Made by a program: the position numbers and the translations under genes
The notes under the pieces: model-generated
The model's database searches: none
What the model was told of the DNA's origin: nothing
What the model saw: only the letters and a program-made list of their open reading frames with translations
Shown here: piece by piece, positions 34,593 through 44,334 of the stretch
Position numbering within the stretch: the stretch's first letter is position 1
Layout of the letters: each line of letters starts with the position of its first letter
Origin: Chryseobacterium formosense
Lineage (GTDB): Bacteria > Bacteroidota > Bacteroidia > Flavobacteriales > Weeksellaceae
Length of the DNA stretch: 64,000 nucleotides
Direction of reading: 5' to 3'
Assembly: GCF_900116415.1 (NCBI RefSeq)
Contig: NZ_FPAP01000003.1
Span: 868,001 to 932,000 of the forward strand

Positions 34593-36953
34593 TTATTCTA
34601 GCTTTAATATAGACACTTGGGTTGATAATGCTTTTAAACTAGTACCTGCAGTACTACAGTTTCCGGACACACCTCTACCTAATTGTATCTGCCAGTTAGT
34701 ATTCCCTGTAATTCTTGAGGTGTAAGTAATTGCACCTCCGTGGTTTTGTGAACCGCCCGTATTATGCGCTGCTGTTGAGTGGATTCTGTTTGTACCACTA
34801 CTACCATTTGGGAAATCCACAAAATATGAAGACAGCGAGCAAGTACCATCATTCGTCCCTGTAGACTCGTACACAAAAGTAATCTGATAAAGACCCGGTC
34901 TTAATAAAACAGTATTAGTACCTGAAGTGAAGGTAACTCCAGTAGCTCCAGTTTTATTTGTGACTTCTGACATTGGAATTGACTGCAAGCCTCCGGCTCC
35001 AACTCCCGACAGATATGTTCCGCTAGTTGTCAACTGAAAAACTGCGGGTCTTGGGATTCCCAAATTATCAAATTGGGAAGAGATGTCAACTGTTTTCACC
35101 CTGTTCGAAGCATCAAGCGCCAATAGTTTATCTGTCGCAGCTACAGTTCCTAATCCCGAAATAGCCAAAGCATTGGTGTTATTGTTGGTTGCAATAGTTG
35201 TAGTTGTATCAGATAATGTACCTCCTAGTTTTATATTATTACCGGCAGAAGCTGTTAATCCATTGGATGCTGTAATTGCCCCTGGAGCCCAGGAAGTGCC
35301 ATTCCAAATCATTGTCTGCCCAATAGTTCCTCCATCTGTTAAACCTAATGTATATGGACTGCCCGAGGTTCCTGCTCCGACACGTACTAATCCTTTATTG
35401 GTTGTTGCATTTAATACCTCGTTACCAATAACCCCATCTACTTCAGATGTAAGAGGGACACCTGTAATAGACCCTAATACACCATTAGCATCTGCAACCA
35501 CAGTTCTGGTAGCGGTAAAGGTTTGGTTTTGAGCAGAAGAAGCCAAACCATTGCTTTGTGTATAGATGGCGTTTAAAGCTCCGTTAGCAGGAAGGCTATT
35601 AATCCTTACTGCTCCTGCAACTTCCAGTTTCTCGGTAGGTGCAGTTTTCCCGATGCCGATATTACCTGCAGGAGAACCTGTAGAACCGGACATTCCTGTT
35701 CCAAAGATGGCATTACCAATGTTGAGCTGATTGCTGGCAGTTGCTGAAGGAACATAGGTAGAATTCCCGATTATTATATTATTACTTCCGGATAATGCTT
35801 CATCTACACCTGAGTATCCCGAACGATATCCCAAAAAAGTATTATTACTTCCTGTTAAAAACCTCCCTGAGTAACCTCCCAAAACTGTGTTATTGCTCCC
35901 CAATCCATAATCTGTAGCACCTCCGTCACCTTCATAAGCATATGCACCAAGAGCTACATTGTTGCTGCCGGGCTCTCCAGAACTCGTCCTCATTGTTCTG
36001 AAACCAATAGCAGTATTAAAATTAGCTGTAATATTAGCAGATAATGCATTTATACCTAATGCAGTGTTAAAACTACCGCTGGTATTTGCGTGCAGTGCAC
36101 TGAAACCAACACCAATGTTCGAATCTCCGTTTGTGTTATTTAGGAGTGAATAGGTACCTACAGCAGTATTACTTTCACCTGTCGTATTTGATGAAAGCGC
36201 AGAAGATCCAAAACCAGAATTGAGCACTCCAGTGGTATTTAAACGTAAAGCATTAAATCCAAATCCACTATTCTCATATCCTGAAGAATTGGCCAAGAGC
36301 GAGCCAGCACCAAAAGATGAGTTATTAACTCCTGTTGTGTTCGCAGCAAGCGAATAATTTCCAAAGGCAGCATTGCTATAGCCTGTTGTATTAGCAGAAA
36401 GGGCAGAAATTCCAAATGCAGAATTGTTAAGTCCTGTCGAAGTAGTTGGAAGCGCAGAAACACCAAAGGCAGTAGCCCCTAGGTTCTCATTAATCCAACC
36501 CGAATGTATATTTTTTCTTTTAAAGATAAGATCTACATCATCCGTAGTTCCGAGGAAATTAGTTCCGGCTGCTGTTCCGGTATTCCCTGTGATATGCCAA
36601 TCATCTGTTTGTGCACCTACACTTCCTCCGCTGATCGCCACCCATTTTGCACCGTCAAAATAAAAGTAACCTACTGTAGTTACATTTACTGTTTTAGTGG
36701 TTGTATTTGCTGGTAGCAATGCTTCTGTAATGTACACTATCGCACCTGTCTGGTTTGATGCATACAATGCATCCTTGAGCTTTAGCTCGGATCCTTTTAA
36801 ACGTGGGGCAATAAAGCCATCTGTTTTTGTAATATCCGCTGCTGAAGCTACGACATCCAGTGTAGCATTAGGAGCATCTGTATTAATACCAACCTGTGAG
36901 TAGGCTGTTGCATAAGATGCCAAAGCTACAACTAAAATAAATTTTATTTTCAT
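34593..36953 (-). CDS. Large secreted protein with YadA-head-like repeats and C1q-like end
   Basis: 786 residues with signal peptide MKIKFILVVALASYATAYSQ. The start VGINTDAPNATLDV and the YFYFDGAKWVAIS module are shared with its neighbours. Residues about 150-420 are ~15-residue repeats of the form G-x-N-(S/T)-A-x-G-x-x-A-L-x-x-N-T-T-G, like the left-handed roll of YadA-type trimeric adhesin heads. The middle has EKLEVAGAVRIN, typical of tail-fibre/adhesin proteins. The last ~150 residues (PRPAVFQLTTSGTYLSG ... LLRPGLYQITFVYES) resemble a C1q/TNF-like trimeric domain. No membrane anchor or T9SS domain is seen. Likely a trimeric surface fibre. The 396-base stretch upstream (36954-37349) shows no gene or clear signal. 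Confidence 0.7.
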   Translation of the reverse strand: MKIKFILVVALASYATAYSQVGINTDAPNATLDVVASAADITKTDGFIAPRLKGSELKLKDALYASNQTGAIVYITEALLPANTTTKTVNVTTVGYFYFDGAKWVAISGGSVGAQTDDWHITGNTGTAAGTNFLGTTDDVDLIFKRKNIHSGWINENLGATAFGVSALPTTSTGLNNSAFGISALSANTTGYSNAAFGNYSLAANTTGVNNSSFGAGSLLANSSGYENSGFGFNALRLNTTGVLNSGFGSSALSSNTTGESNTAVGTYSLLNNTNGDSNIGVGFSALHANTSGSFNTALGINALSANITANFNTAIGFRTMRTSSGEPGSNNVALGAYAYEGDGGATDYGLGSNNTVLGGYSGRFLTGSNNTFLGYRSGYSGVDEALSGSNNIIIGNSTYVPSATASNQLNIGNAIFGTGMSGSTGSPAGNIGIGKTAPTEKLEVAGAVRINSLPANGALNAIYTQSNGLASSAQNQTFTATRTVVADANGVLGSITGVPLTSEVDGVIGNEVLNATTNKGLVRVGAGTSGSPYTLGLTDGGTIGQTMIWNGTSWAPGAITASNGLTASAGNNIKLGGTLSDTTTTIATNNNTNALAISGLGTVAATDKLLALDASNRVKTVDISSQFDNLGIPRPAVFQLTTSGTYLSGVGAGGLQSIPMSEVTNKTGATGVTFTSGTNTVLLRPGLYQITFVYESTGTNDGTCSLSSYFVDFPNGSSGTNRIHSTAAHNTGGSQNHGGAITYTSRITGNTNWQIQLGRGVSGNCSTAGTSLKALSTQVSILKLE

Positions 36954-37349
36954 AACTAAATTTTTATTTAAAATTATCTATTAGGGAAAAGGGATCAAAA
37001 AGATGCACGTGTAATTAAGCATAGGGTTAAAATTCATTCGGAATAATGACATACACTTACCACTAATACTCTAACATATTATAGATAGCTTTCACCATAA
37101 AAATCAAAACTATCATCATCTTTGAATCACCAGAGGAAATTATACGATAAAGCTTTAAACCTACTATTATTTAAAAACAGTAACTATCAGAAATATTTTT
37201 TACAGCTTCCTACTAAGGATATAAAAATCTTATCAGCAGTAAGATATTAATGAAATTAACTTTAAACATTTTAAGAGCCACACATTTCATGAAAATTCTC
37301 TACAGCATTTATTAATCAAAAACTGAAAGAAAATAAAACGTAAATTTTA

Positions 37350-37925
37350 TTAGCACAATGGCGGAGAACGAGAAGATTTATAATAGTTGTTTAGGTTATT
37401 ATAAAAAGGGTTATTTTCATTGATTTTTACATTTTCATACAAAATGTTTAGAATCCTATACTTTGCTTCATCTATAATCCCTAATATTTTCCATTGAGAA
37501 TTTGATTTAAAAGCAACAAATTGATTTTTATCAGTTAAAGAAAAAGAAGAAGAAGAAGAAGAAGAAGAATCATTGTTAGATCGATATACTAATTCAAGTT
37601 TTTTAGATAAAAGCTCCTCTTTCTTAGGTTTAGGCTTTTTGTCTAACTGAGAATCAATTGCCAATTTTTCACGATTATTATCAGCCAAATCTTTCGGATT
37701 TTTTTCTTCATTTAAAACTATTTCTTCAGAACTGGGCTGTGATCTTGTACTATCAATATAAATCACTGTTCCTTCTGTAATAGTAATTTTTTCTACATCT
37801 GAAATGATTATTTGAGCACTACCAAAATTGAAAAGAAAAATAATTACTACAAATTGCAATATCAAAAACTTTCTTAATAAAAAATTAAGAAAAGGATACG
37901 GGTAAAATGTAGAATTTATAGACAT
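37350..37925 (-). CDS. Exported protein of unknown function with a polyserine tract
   Basis: 191 residues. A hydrophobic segment (LILQFVVIIFLFNFGSAQ, ending near residue 38) looks like a signal peptide behind a short cytoplasmic leader. Then comes a charged linker rich in Lys/Glu/Asp (KKPKPKKEELLSKKLELVY). A run of eight serines (about 119-126) is encoded by a GAA/TCT-type trinucleotide microsatellite near 37545-37570. The end is YKSSRSPPLC. No family is recognised. It stands alone between the adhesin gene and a TPR regulator gene on the same strand. Trinucleotide changes would alter the linker without breaking the frame. Confidence 0.55.
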   Translation of the reverse strand: MSINSTFYPYPFLNFLLRKFLILQFVVIIFLFNFGSAQIIISDVEKITITEGTVIYIDSTRSQPSSEEIVLNEEKNPKDLADNNREKLAIDSQLDKKPKPKKEELLSKKLELVYRSNNDSSSSSSSSFSLTDKNQFVAFKSNSQWKILGIIDEAKYRILNILYENVKINENNPFYNNLNNYYKSSRSPPLC

Positions 37926-38089
37926 AATTTAATTGAACAATTAGATAAGACTTTGGTGTTTTTAAAAAAATTCATCATTTATATATAAACTAAATTTCGA
38001 TAGCAAAGGAATTGCACAGAATATTGAAATCAAAAAAAACACCTACCATTTTCATACCACATAATTTTAATTAATTGAATATCAATATT

Positions 38090-39547
38090 TTACAATTCAT
38101 TTATCCAAATATTGATATCTACATCAGACGGAATATTCAGCTTTTTTCTAATTCTATTTTTACGATTCTGTATAGCTTTTGATGTTACAAACGTAAACGA
38201 AGCAATTTCCTTTGTAGAAAACTGTAATTTTAAATAAGCACAAAAAATCAGTTCCGAATTTTTCAGTCTTGGATTTAATACTAATAGTTTATCACAAAAT
38301 ACAGGATAAGCTTCTTTAAAATAAAATAAGAATTCAGCAGAGTTAGATTTTGCTAAGGAAATAATTTCTTCGTATGATGCACTCTGTAATTTTATATCTA
38401 CCGTGGTCGGTTGTTGATTTTCTTTTGTTATTATGGCTTTTTTATATTTCTTATAAAAAATTATGGAAATAATAATTGCCAGAAATAAAACAATAAATAA
38501 AATAAAAAATAAAACCAATCTATTATATGATTTGTCATCTTTAACCATATCTGCAAAAATTATATCTGCAGAAGCCTGTACTCCATTCTGCCTTGCATTG
38601 AAAATACTATCTTTCATTTTAGAATATTTATCAAGAAATTTAGACTGAAGTTCATAATCTCCCAACTCTTTATAATTATTTGAAAGAAGCTTATATGAAG
38701 CTAATATCTGTTCGCTTCTATTTCTGTCTTTAGAAAGTTTTAGCGCCCAAAAAGTATATTTTATTGATTCTTTGTAATTTCTCTGATGAAAAAGAATGTC
38801 AGCTCTTTGAATAATTCCAACATATTGGAACTTAGATTTTGTTGAAATACCAAGCCTTAGTGCCTCATTATTATAAAATGTAGCCGAATCATCAAGGTAT
38901 ATATTCTTTTCAATAAAATAATCAGATAAATTAATATACGTGAAATAGAAATCTTCCTGACTACTTACTTTATTTCTTAGTAATAATATCTTCTTTAAAT
39001 AAATATACGAGCTATCAAGATCACAGCTTGCAGACAGCTGAGTATACGCATGAATCTTACCACGGTAAATCTCTTCTGATTTTTTATAATTATTAGATAG
39101 AAAAAACTCCTTTCTGAACTCATCTTTTGCTTGATTTTTAAATCCTTGAGCTAAAAAATTCCTACCTTTAAGATCTGACAATCGAATATGAAATTGAAAA
39201 TTTCCCTGAATATATGCTGGGAAATCTCTCTCAATGATTTTAATATAATCAAAACTTTTATCATAATTCCCCAAATTGCAAAAGTCATAAGCGATCTGAT
39301 AATTACTTTTGATAATTCCAATTTTATAAGAATTTAGTAAAGACAAACGCAATGCTTTCTTGCTGTACAGTATACCCGTATTAAAGTTGAAATTATTTGA
39401 TTCCCTACATGCACTTTTTAATAAAGTATCTATCTCTTCTTCTTTGCTTATTTGTAGATCATTGGATGAGAAATTTAGTAGTATGACTATTATTAAAAGG
39501 CATAAAGCATTTTTAGCTACTACTCTTTGGTTAAACGAAAAAAACAT
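38090..39547 (-). CDS. TPR-transmembrane-HTH regulator (paralogue 1)
   Basis: 485 residues. After an N-terminal signal or anchor segment (NALCLLIIVILLNFSSN), residues about 30-330 are helical TPR-like repeats. One transmembrane helix follows (YNRLVLFFILFIVLFLAIII, about 341-365), then a cytoplasmic tail whose last ~65 residues form a LuxR-like HTH (ELIFCAYLKLQFSTKEIASF, KAIQNRKNRIRKKLNIP). This layout puts a TPR sensor in the periplasm and the DNA-binding domain inside. It is divergent from the Omp28-DUF6029 operon, with a 473-base gap (39548-40020) likely to hold both promoters, and has a paralogue at the far end of that operon. Confidence 0.8.
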   Translation of the reverse strand: MFFSFNQRVVAKNALCLLIIVILLNFSSNDLQISKEEEIDTLLKSACRESNNFNFNTGILYSKKALRLSLLNSYKIGIIKSNYQIAYDFCNLGNYDKSFDYIKIIERDFPAYIQGNFQFHIRLSDLKGRNFLAQGFKNQAKDEFRKEFFLSNNYKKSEEIYRGKIHAYTQLSASCDLDSSYIYLKKILLLRNKVSSQEDFYFTYINLSDYFIEKNIYLDDSATFYNNEALRLGISTKSKFQYVGIIQRADILFHQRNYKESIKYTFWALKLSKDRNRSEQILASYKLLSNNYKELGDYELQSKFLDKYSKMKDSIFNARQNGVQASADIIFADMVKDDKSYNRLVLFFILFIVLFLAIIISIIFYKKYKKAIITKENQQPTTVDIKLQSASYEEIISLAKSNSAEFLFYFKEAYPVFCDKLLVLNPRLKNSELIFCAYLKLQFSTKEIASFTFVTSKAIQNRKNRIRKKLNIPSDVDINIWINEL

Positions 39548-40020
39548 TAGTATTCATTTGTATTAAACAAAGAAATGAAATCAGGAATATTTTCAGAAAA
39601 ACAATAGTGCCACTTTGATACCACGTTTTTACAAAAGTCTGAAAATCAAAAGTATAAAATTCAAACATCGAATTTTCATCACTGACACGTAATCTTTAAG
39701 ACAATCTTCCCCTACGCATGTATAACTAAATCATTATAATGTTTTTAATCTTACTCATTTGTACATAATCCGTCTTAAAACGAATATTAACAAATATCAA
39801 AATTTTCAATTCAAAAAATATAAATAACTGAAAAACAACACATTAAATAACACGTGGTACATTTGATGTATCTGTTTTTTTTGAAAATATTTTTTTATTT
39901 AATAATATTTGCTCGGAAGAATTTAATCAATTTCATTATTAAAATATTCAATTCTTCATTTTGACTCAAATTTTTGCTAGAGTTAAGTAGATAAAATTCC
40001 CATAAACAATAAAAATTGCA

Positions 40021-41118
40021 ATGCTTCTTAAAAAACACAAATCTTACTTTAATAAAAATAGTATAAAAAAAATACTGATATTTAGTTATGCAATATCTGT
40101 CTTATTCTTTATGTTTTCATGCAGTGGTTCAGAAAGTGATGAAGGCAATAATGTGCATACCTATCTCATCATAACATCAGATGGAGGAAACGAAAAATTG
40201 TTGGGAAAAGCATTTACATTCAGAGTAAAGGATAATCTCAGTAATGATGTTACACCAAACTGCAAACTATATGTAAACGGTAATTTAATTTCCGGAAATG
40301 CATATACCCCAACAGAAAAAGGTATATACACTGTAAAAGCAGAATTCAAAGACTTACCTATAAACCCTATTTCCATAAACGTAGTGGTAAATGAGGGAGT
40401 AAGCTTTAAACACAGAATTTTGTACGAAGATTTTACAGGAACATGGTGCGGATACTGTACCATTGCATTGGCAAGACGCGATAATCTGGAAGCTCAGACA
40501 CAAGATTTTGTTTTTATAGGGATTCATGGGCCCAGTGGAACTACAGATCCCTGGTCTAATACAACAAGTACGGAAATGGAAATTTTCAAAAACGTTTCTG
40601 AATGGCCCGCCATGTTTATAAACCGAACTACAGTCTGGGCCTATAATTCAAATTATTCGGATCTCAATGTTCCTTTAAATCAATTGAGTGCATTGAGTAA
40701 AATAGGAATTAAAATAAGCTCTTCCGTATCCGGTAATATCCTTAACGCAGAAACTAAAATTTTCTTTTCTCAAAATTTCAGTGATCTCAAAATAGTCGCT
40801 TTTATAGTTGAAGATGATCTTGTTCATGATCAAAAAAACTATATAAGTACATTGTACGGAGGAGGAAGCTATATCTACAATTATGTGCATCATAATGTTT
40901 TACGAAGCAGATTGACATCTTCCGTAGTGGGCGATATAATTCCCGGATCACAAACAGTCATCTCGAACGAATATTCAAAGAATTTTCAATATACAATTCC
41001 TTCAGGCTATCATACTAATAATCTTAAGGTGATTGTAATGATTTTAAATGCTAATGGAAATGTACTCAACGTAAGAGAAGAAAAAGCCGGAATAAATAGC
41101 AATTATGAGTTTTTATAA
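40021..41118 (+). CDS. Omp28-related lipoprotein with thioredoxin-like CGYC motif
   Basis: 365 residues. The N-terminal segment (IFSYAISVLFFMFSC) ends in a lipobox-like FMFSC. An Ig-like region (about 45-120) precedes the Omp28 domain, which begins RILYEDFTGTWCGYCTIAL. The WCGYC is a thioredoxin-type CxxC active site. Omp28 proteins are outer-membrane or surface proteins of Bacteroidota. It is the first gene of the rightward operon with a second Omp28 gene, a TlpA-like gene and DUF6029. It differs from its neighbour in lacking a T9SS sorting domain. Confidence 0.8.
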   Translation: MLLKKHKSYFNKNSIKKILIFSYAISVLFFMFSCSGSESDEGNNVHTYLIITSDGGNEKLLGKAFTFRVKDNLSNDVTPNCKLYVNGNLISGNAYTPTEKGIYTVKAEFKDLPINPISINVVVNEGVSFKHRILYEDFTGTWCGYCTIALARRDNLEAQTQDFVFIGIHGPSGTTDPWSNTTSTEMEIFKNVSEWPAMFINRTTVWAYNSNYSDLNVPLNQLSALSKIGIKISSSVSGNILNAETKIFFSQNFSDLKIVAFIVEDDLVHDQKNYISTLYGGGSYIYNYVHHNVLRSRLTSSVVGDIIPGSQTVISNEYSKNFQYTIPSGYHTNNLKVIVMILNANGNVLNVREEKAGINSNYEFL

Positions 41119-41152
41119 CATAGAAACACAACAAAATTTAATAACTAAACTT

Positions 41153-43009
41153 ATGAAAAAAACACTATTATTTCTTTGTATTCTCTTTTTTGGAATACAT
41201 CATTCGCAGACTTATTATTTCCAAAATTTTAATACCGGAGGTTTGAATGGATGGACAAGTACTGATCTTGACGGTGATTCCTATAGCTGGTATATTATAA
41301 ACGGAAGCTACCCTACAGACCCGAATTTTGGAAGTGGATTTCTGGCTTCTTCTTCATTTTTCGATGTTCCTAATAATCTTATCACGTCACCACTCATTAA
41401 TCTGACCGGAATTATAGCTTCAAATCTTAGACTTACGTACGATTTAAAAACTTCAACGTCTTATCCCAATGAAAAATACTCAGTATATATTACAACTTCC
41501 AGTAATCCCTCAGTTATAATTGCTTCTACACCAGTTTATACAGAAATAGTTGCTACAGGAGGATTTCAATCACGAATTATTGATCTCACCTCTTATATAG
41601 GACAACAGGTTTATATTTCTTTTAGACACTATGACTGTAACATGAATTCTATTGATTTAGATAATATTGTGGTAGAGAGCTTACTTAATTATAACGGAAT
41701 GCTTTCAGGTAATTTTACCCTTGACCGTTACAGCCTAATAAATACAGATAACTTTATTGTGACAAAAGTAAAGAATCTGGGAACACAGCCCGTAAATAAT
41801 ATTACAGTCAATTGGAGTGACGGAATAACAAATCATCCTGCAACAATATCAATTCCTACAATTACAACCGGGCAAGAAGTTTCATTTACTCATCCTATTC
41901 TTGTAAATTATTCTTCAGGATTAGAAAAAAATATAACAGTAAGTCTTACTCATATGAACGGGGTTGTTGAAACTGATCTTACAAACAACAGTAAAAATAC
42001 CAAAACTAATTTTATAAGTCAGAATTCTCCTAAAAAGGTATTAATAGAAGAAGGAACAGGAACCTGGTGCGGATGGTGTCCCGAGGGTGCTGTTGCAATG
42101 GCTTATATGGATAATAATTATGCTAATAATTACATTGGAATTGCCGTACATAATAACGATCCTATGACAGTGACTGAATATAATGCTGGTGCACAGATTT
42201 CAGCATTTCCAGGTATGAATATTGACCGTGTGGTTTTAGATTATTATGTAAATCAAACATTTATGGAATCTGCTGTAAATGCCAGAAAGAATATGTTGGT
42301 TCCTGTAATGCTCAATGCATCTTCTGCTTTATCAGGAAATTCTCTTTCATTCAATGCTTCTGCAACATTCAGAACTAATTTCAGTAATGCTAATTTCAGA
42401 TTTGCAGCAATTTTAGTGGAAGACGGGGTTCAGGGTACCACATCCGGTTATAATCAGAAAAATTATTATGCAGGAGGTTACAACGGACCAATGGGTGGTT
42501 ATGAGAATCTACCAGGCTCAGTTCCCGCATCACAAATGGTGTATAATCATGTGGGAAGAATGTTGATAGGAGGTTATTATGGTCAAGCCGGATCAATTCC
42601 TTCTGTGATTACAGATGGACAGGTTGTAAATTATCTTTTTAATGTTACGATTCCTTCAACCTACAATACTAATAATCTGAAAGTTGTTTTGCTTTTGTTG
42701 GATGCTTCCACCGGAGAAGTAGTCAATTCCCGCTCTTTCCTACTGAATACGTTAGGAACAAGCTCTGTTGAAACCAATAAAAATTATCTTACTGTATATC
42801 CAAACCCAGCTTCGGAGTATATTAAAATTCAGGCAGAAAAAAATGTTGATCTTAAATTTTATGACGCTTCAGGGAAATTAGTTTTAGAAAAAACGAATGT
42901 TTCACCAGATACCACTGTTTCTGTTTCGGGATTGACGAAAGGAATTTACATTGTTTCTATTAAAGAAAAAGATTCTGCACCAAAAACTAAAAAATTAATT
43001 ATTAAATAA
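41153..43009 (+). CDS. Omp28-related protein with T9SS sorting domain and CGWC motif
   Basis: 618 residues from the ATG at 41153. An in-frame ATG at 41105 overlaps the previous gene and would hide the signal peptide MKKTLLFLCILFFGIHHSQ. The N-terminal part (YYFQNFNTGGLNGWTSTDLD ... NLITSPLINL) is a choice-of-anchor/MAM-like jelly roll. The Omp28 domain begins KKVLIEEGTGTWCGWCPEGA with a CxxC. The C-terminal ~75 residues (LTVYPNPASEYIKI, FYDASGKLVLEK, GIYIVSIKEK) are a T9SS type A sorting signal. It should therefore reach the cell surface, unlike its lipoprotein neighbour. Confidence 0.85.
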   Translation: MKKTLLFLCILFFGIHHSQTYYFQNFNTGGLNGWTSTDLDGDSYSWYIINGSYPTDPNFGSGFLASSSFFDVPNNLITSPLINLTGIIASNLRLTYDLKTSTSYPNEKYSVYITTSSNPSVIIASTPVYTEIVATGGFQSRIIDLTSYIGQQVYISFRHYDCNMNSIDLDNIVVESLLNYNGMLSGNFTLDRYSLINTDNFIVTKVKNLGTQPVNNITVNWSDGITNHPATISIPTITTGQEVSFTHPILVNYSSGLEKNITVSLTHMNGVVETDLTNNSKNTKTNFISQNSPKKVLIEEGTGTWCGWCPEGAVAMAYMDNNYANNYIGIAVHNNDPMTVTEYNAGAQISAFPGMNIDRVVLDYYVNQTFMESAVNARKNMLVPVMLNASSALSGNSLSFNASATFRTNFSNANFRFAAILVEDGVQGTTSGYNQKNYYAGGYNGPMGGYENLPGSVPASQMVYNHVGRMLIGGYYGQAGSIPSVITDGQVVNYLFNVTIPSTYNTNNLKVVLLLLDASTGEVVNSRSFLLNTLGTSSVETNKNYLTVYPNPASEYIKIQAEKNVDLKFYDASGKLVLEKTNVSPDTTVSVSGLTKGIYIVSIKEKDSAPKTKKLIIK

Positions 43010-43079
43010 CTAATCAAAAATCAATCAGTAAAATCTAATTTTTTTAGGTTTCCTATGATTTCTTTAAACACTTTCAACT

Positions 43080-43820
43080 ATGAAAAAATTAACATTTATA
43101 TTACTTTGTTTATTATCATCTACTTTGAGCAATGCACAGCTTTCTTTAACAAAAGATGATAATACCCCTATTACAAATGGACAGATTTTTACATTTAACA
43201 CAACTGATGAATCTGTTGCTACTTTAAAATATAAGATAAAAAATATTTCAACGAGTGCTATTAATGTACGTATAAAAATTATGAGTATTCAGAACGGCAC
43301 AGGAAGCGGATTTCAGTTCTGCTATTTAACAACTTGTATTCCTTCTGTGTCGGTGAATGCCGTTTATCCTTCTAATTCAAACGCAGCTATTCCTATTGCA
43401 GCAAATTCAGAAACTCCCGCTTTGGGATATAATATGTGGAATACAAATATAGGAAACGGAACAACACCTATTAGTTATGTAATAAAATTTTATCAGGTTG
43501 ATGGCAGTAATCAAGAAACGGGAATTCCTATTACGATTACTTACAAATATGATCCAACTGCTTTAGCTGTAAAGGAAACTAGTGATAAATTTTCCTTTGC
43601 AAATGTTACTTCAACGTTAATCATTGATAATATCAACATTGTTACTTCAGAAAATATAGCTTACAAATTATATTCTATGGATGGAAGTGTTTTATTGAAT
43701 GGTACGATGAACAAAGGAAAAAAATCTATTGATATTTCTTCACAGAATTCTGGAGTATACATTTTAACTATGAAAAATTCTCAGGGGGAAATGAAGTCTG
43801 AAAAATTGATTAAGAAATAA
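43080..43820 (+). CDS. Small T9SS-sorted secreted protein
   Basis: 246 residues with signal peptide MKKLTFILLCLLSSTLSNAQ. The central beta-rich domain (about 20-160) has two cysteines close together (CYLTTC), which could be a disulphide substrate of the thioredoxin-like genes around it. The C-terminal part (YKLYSMDGSVLLNG ... SGVYILTMKNSQGEM) is a T9SS type A sorting domain. It sits between the Omp28 genes and the TlpA-like gene. No functional family is recognised. Confidence 0.75.
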   Translation: MKKLTFILLCLLSSTLSNAQLSLTKDDNTPITNGQIFTFNTTDESVATLKYKIKNISTSAINVRIKIMSIQNGTGSGFQFCYLTTCIPSVSVNAVYPSNSNAAIPIAANSETPALGYNMWNTNIGNGTTPISYVIKFYQVDGSNQETGIPITITYKYDPTALAVKETSDKFSFANVTSTLIIDNINIVTSENIAYKLYSMDGSVLLNGTMNKGKKSIDISSQNSGVYILTMKNSQGEMKSEKLIKK

Positions 43821-43832
43821 TTGATATTAAAA

Positions 43833-44324
43833 ATGAAATTGATCTTAAAAATATCACTATTGACTTTTTGGGTTTTTACCTTAAATTTTTTTTCATGCCA
43901 GCAAGTTCCAAACATTTCTATCAATGATTTAAGCGGAAATAAGTTAAATATTTCTAAAATAGATTCTTCTCAACCTGTTGTTTTGAGCTTTTGGGCAACT
44001 TGGTGTTTACCATGTTTGGAAGAGCTCAATGCAATCAGTGAAAAATATGATGATTGGAAAAAAGAAGCAAACTTTTCTATGTATGCTATTTCAACTGATG
44101 ACGCAAGAACTAGCTCAAAAGTAAAAACTATAGTAAAAAGTAAGGGTTGGGCTTATGAAATTTTATTTGATCCAAATCAAAATTTGAAAAGAGCGTTGAA
44201 TATTAATACGATTCCTCATACAGTTTTGATTCATAAAGGAAAAATTGTGTATTCTCATGTAGGATATTCTCCCGGTGATGAAGATGAACTGATTGCCAAA
44301 ATTAAAGAATGTTATAGGTATTAA
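43833..44324 (+). CDS. TlpA-like thiol:disulphide oxidoreductase
   Basis: 163 residues from the ATG at 43833, preferred over a TTG at 43821 because only two bases separate the latter from the previous stop region. The hydrophobic start ends LNFFSC, a lipobox-like site. The thioredoxin fold is clear from VVLSFWATWCLPCLEELNAI with active site WCLPC, and the cis-proline loop INTIPHTVLIHKG. It is likely anchored in the periplasm and reduces or oxidises partners. The operon position suggests the Omp28 and DUF6029 proteins as partners. Confidence 0.85.
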   Translation: MKLILKISLLTFWVFTLNFFSCQQVPNISINDLSGNKLNISKIDSSQPVVLSFWATWCLPCLEELNAISEKYDDWKKEANFSMYAISTDDARTSSKVKTIVKSKGWAYEILFDPNQNLKRALNINTIPHTVLIHKGKIVYSHVGYSPGDEDELIAKIKECYRY

Positions 44325-44334
44325 TTTTTTTAGA

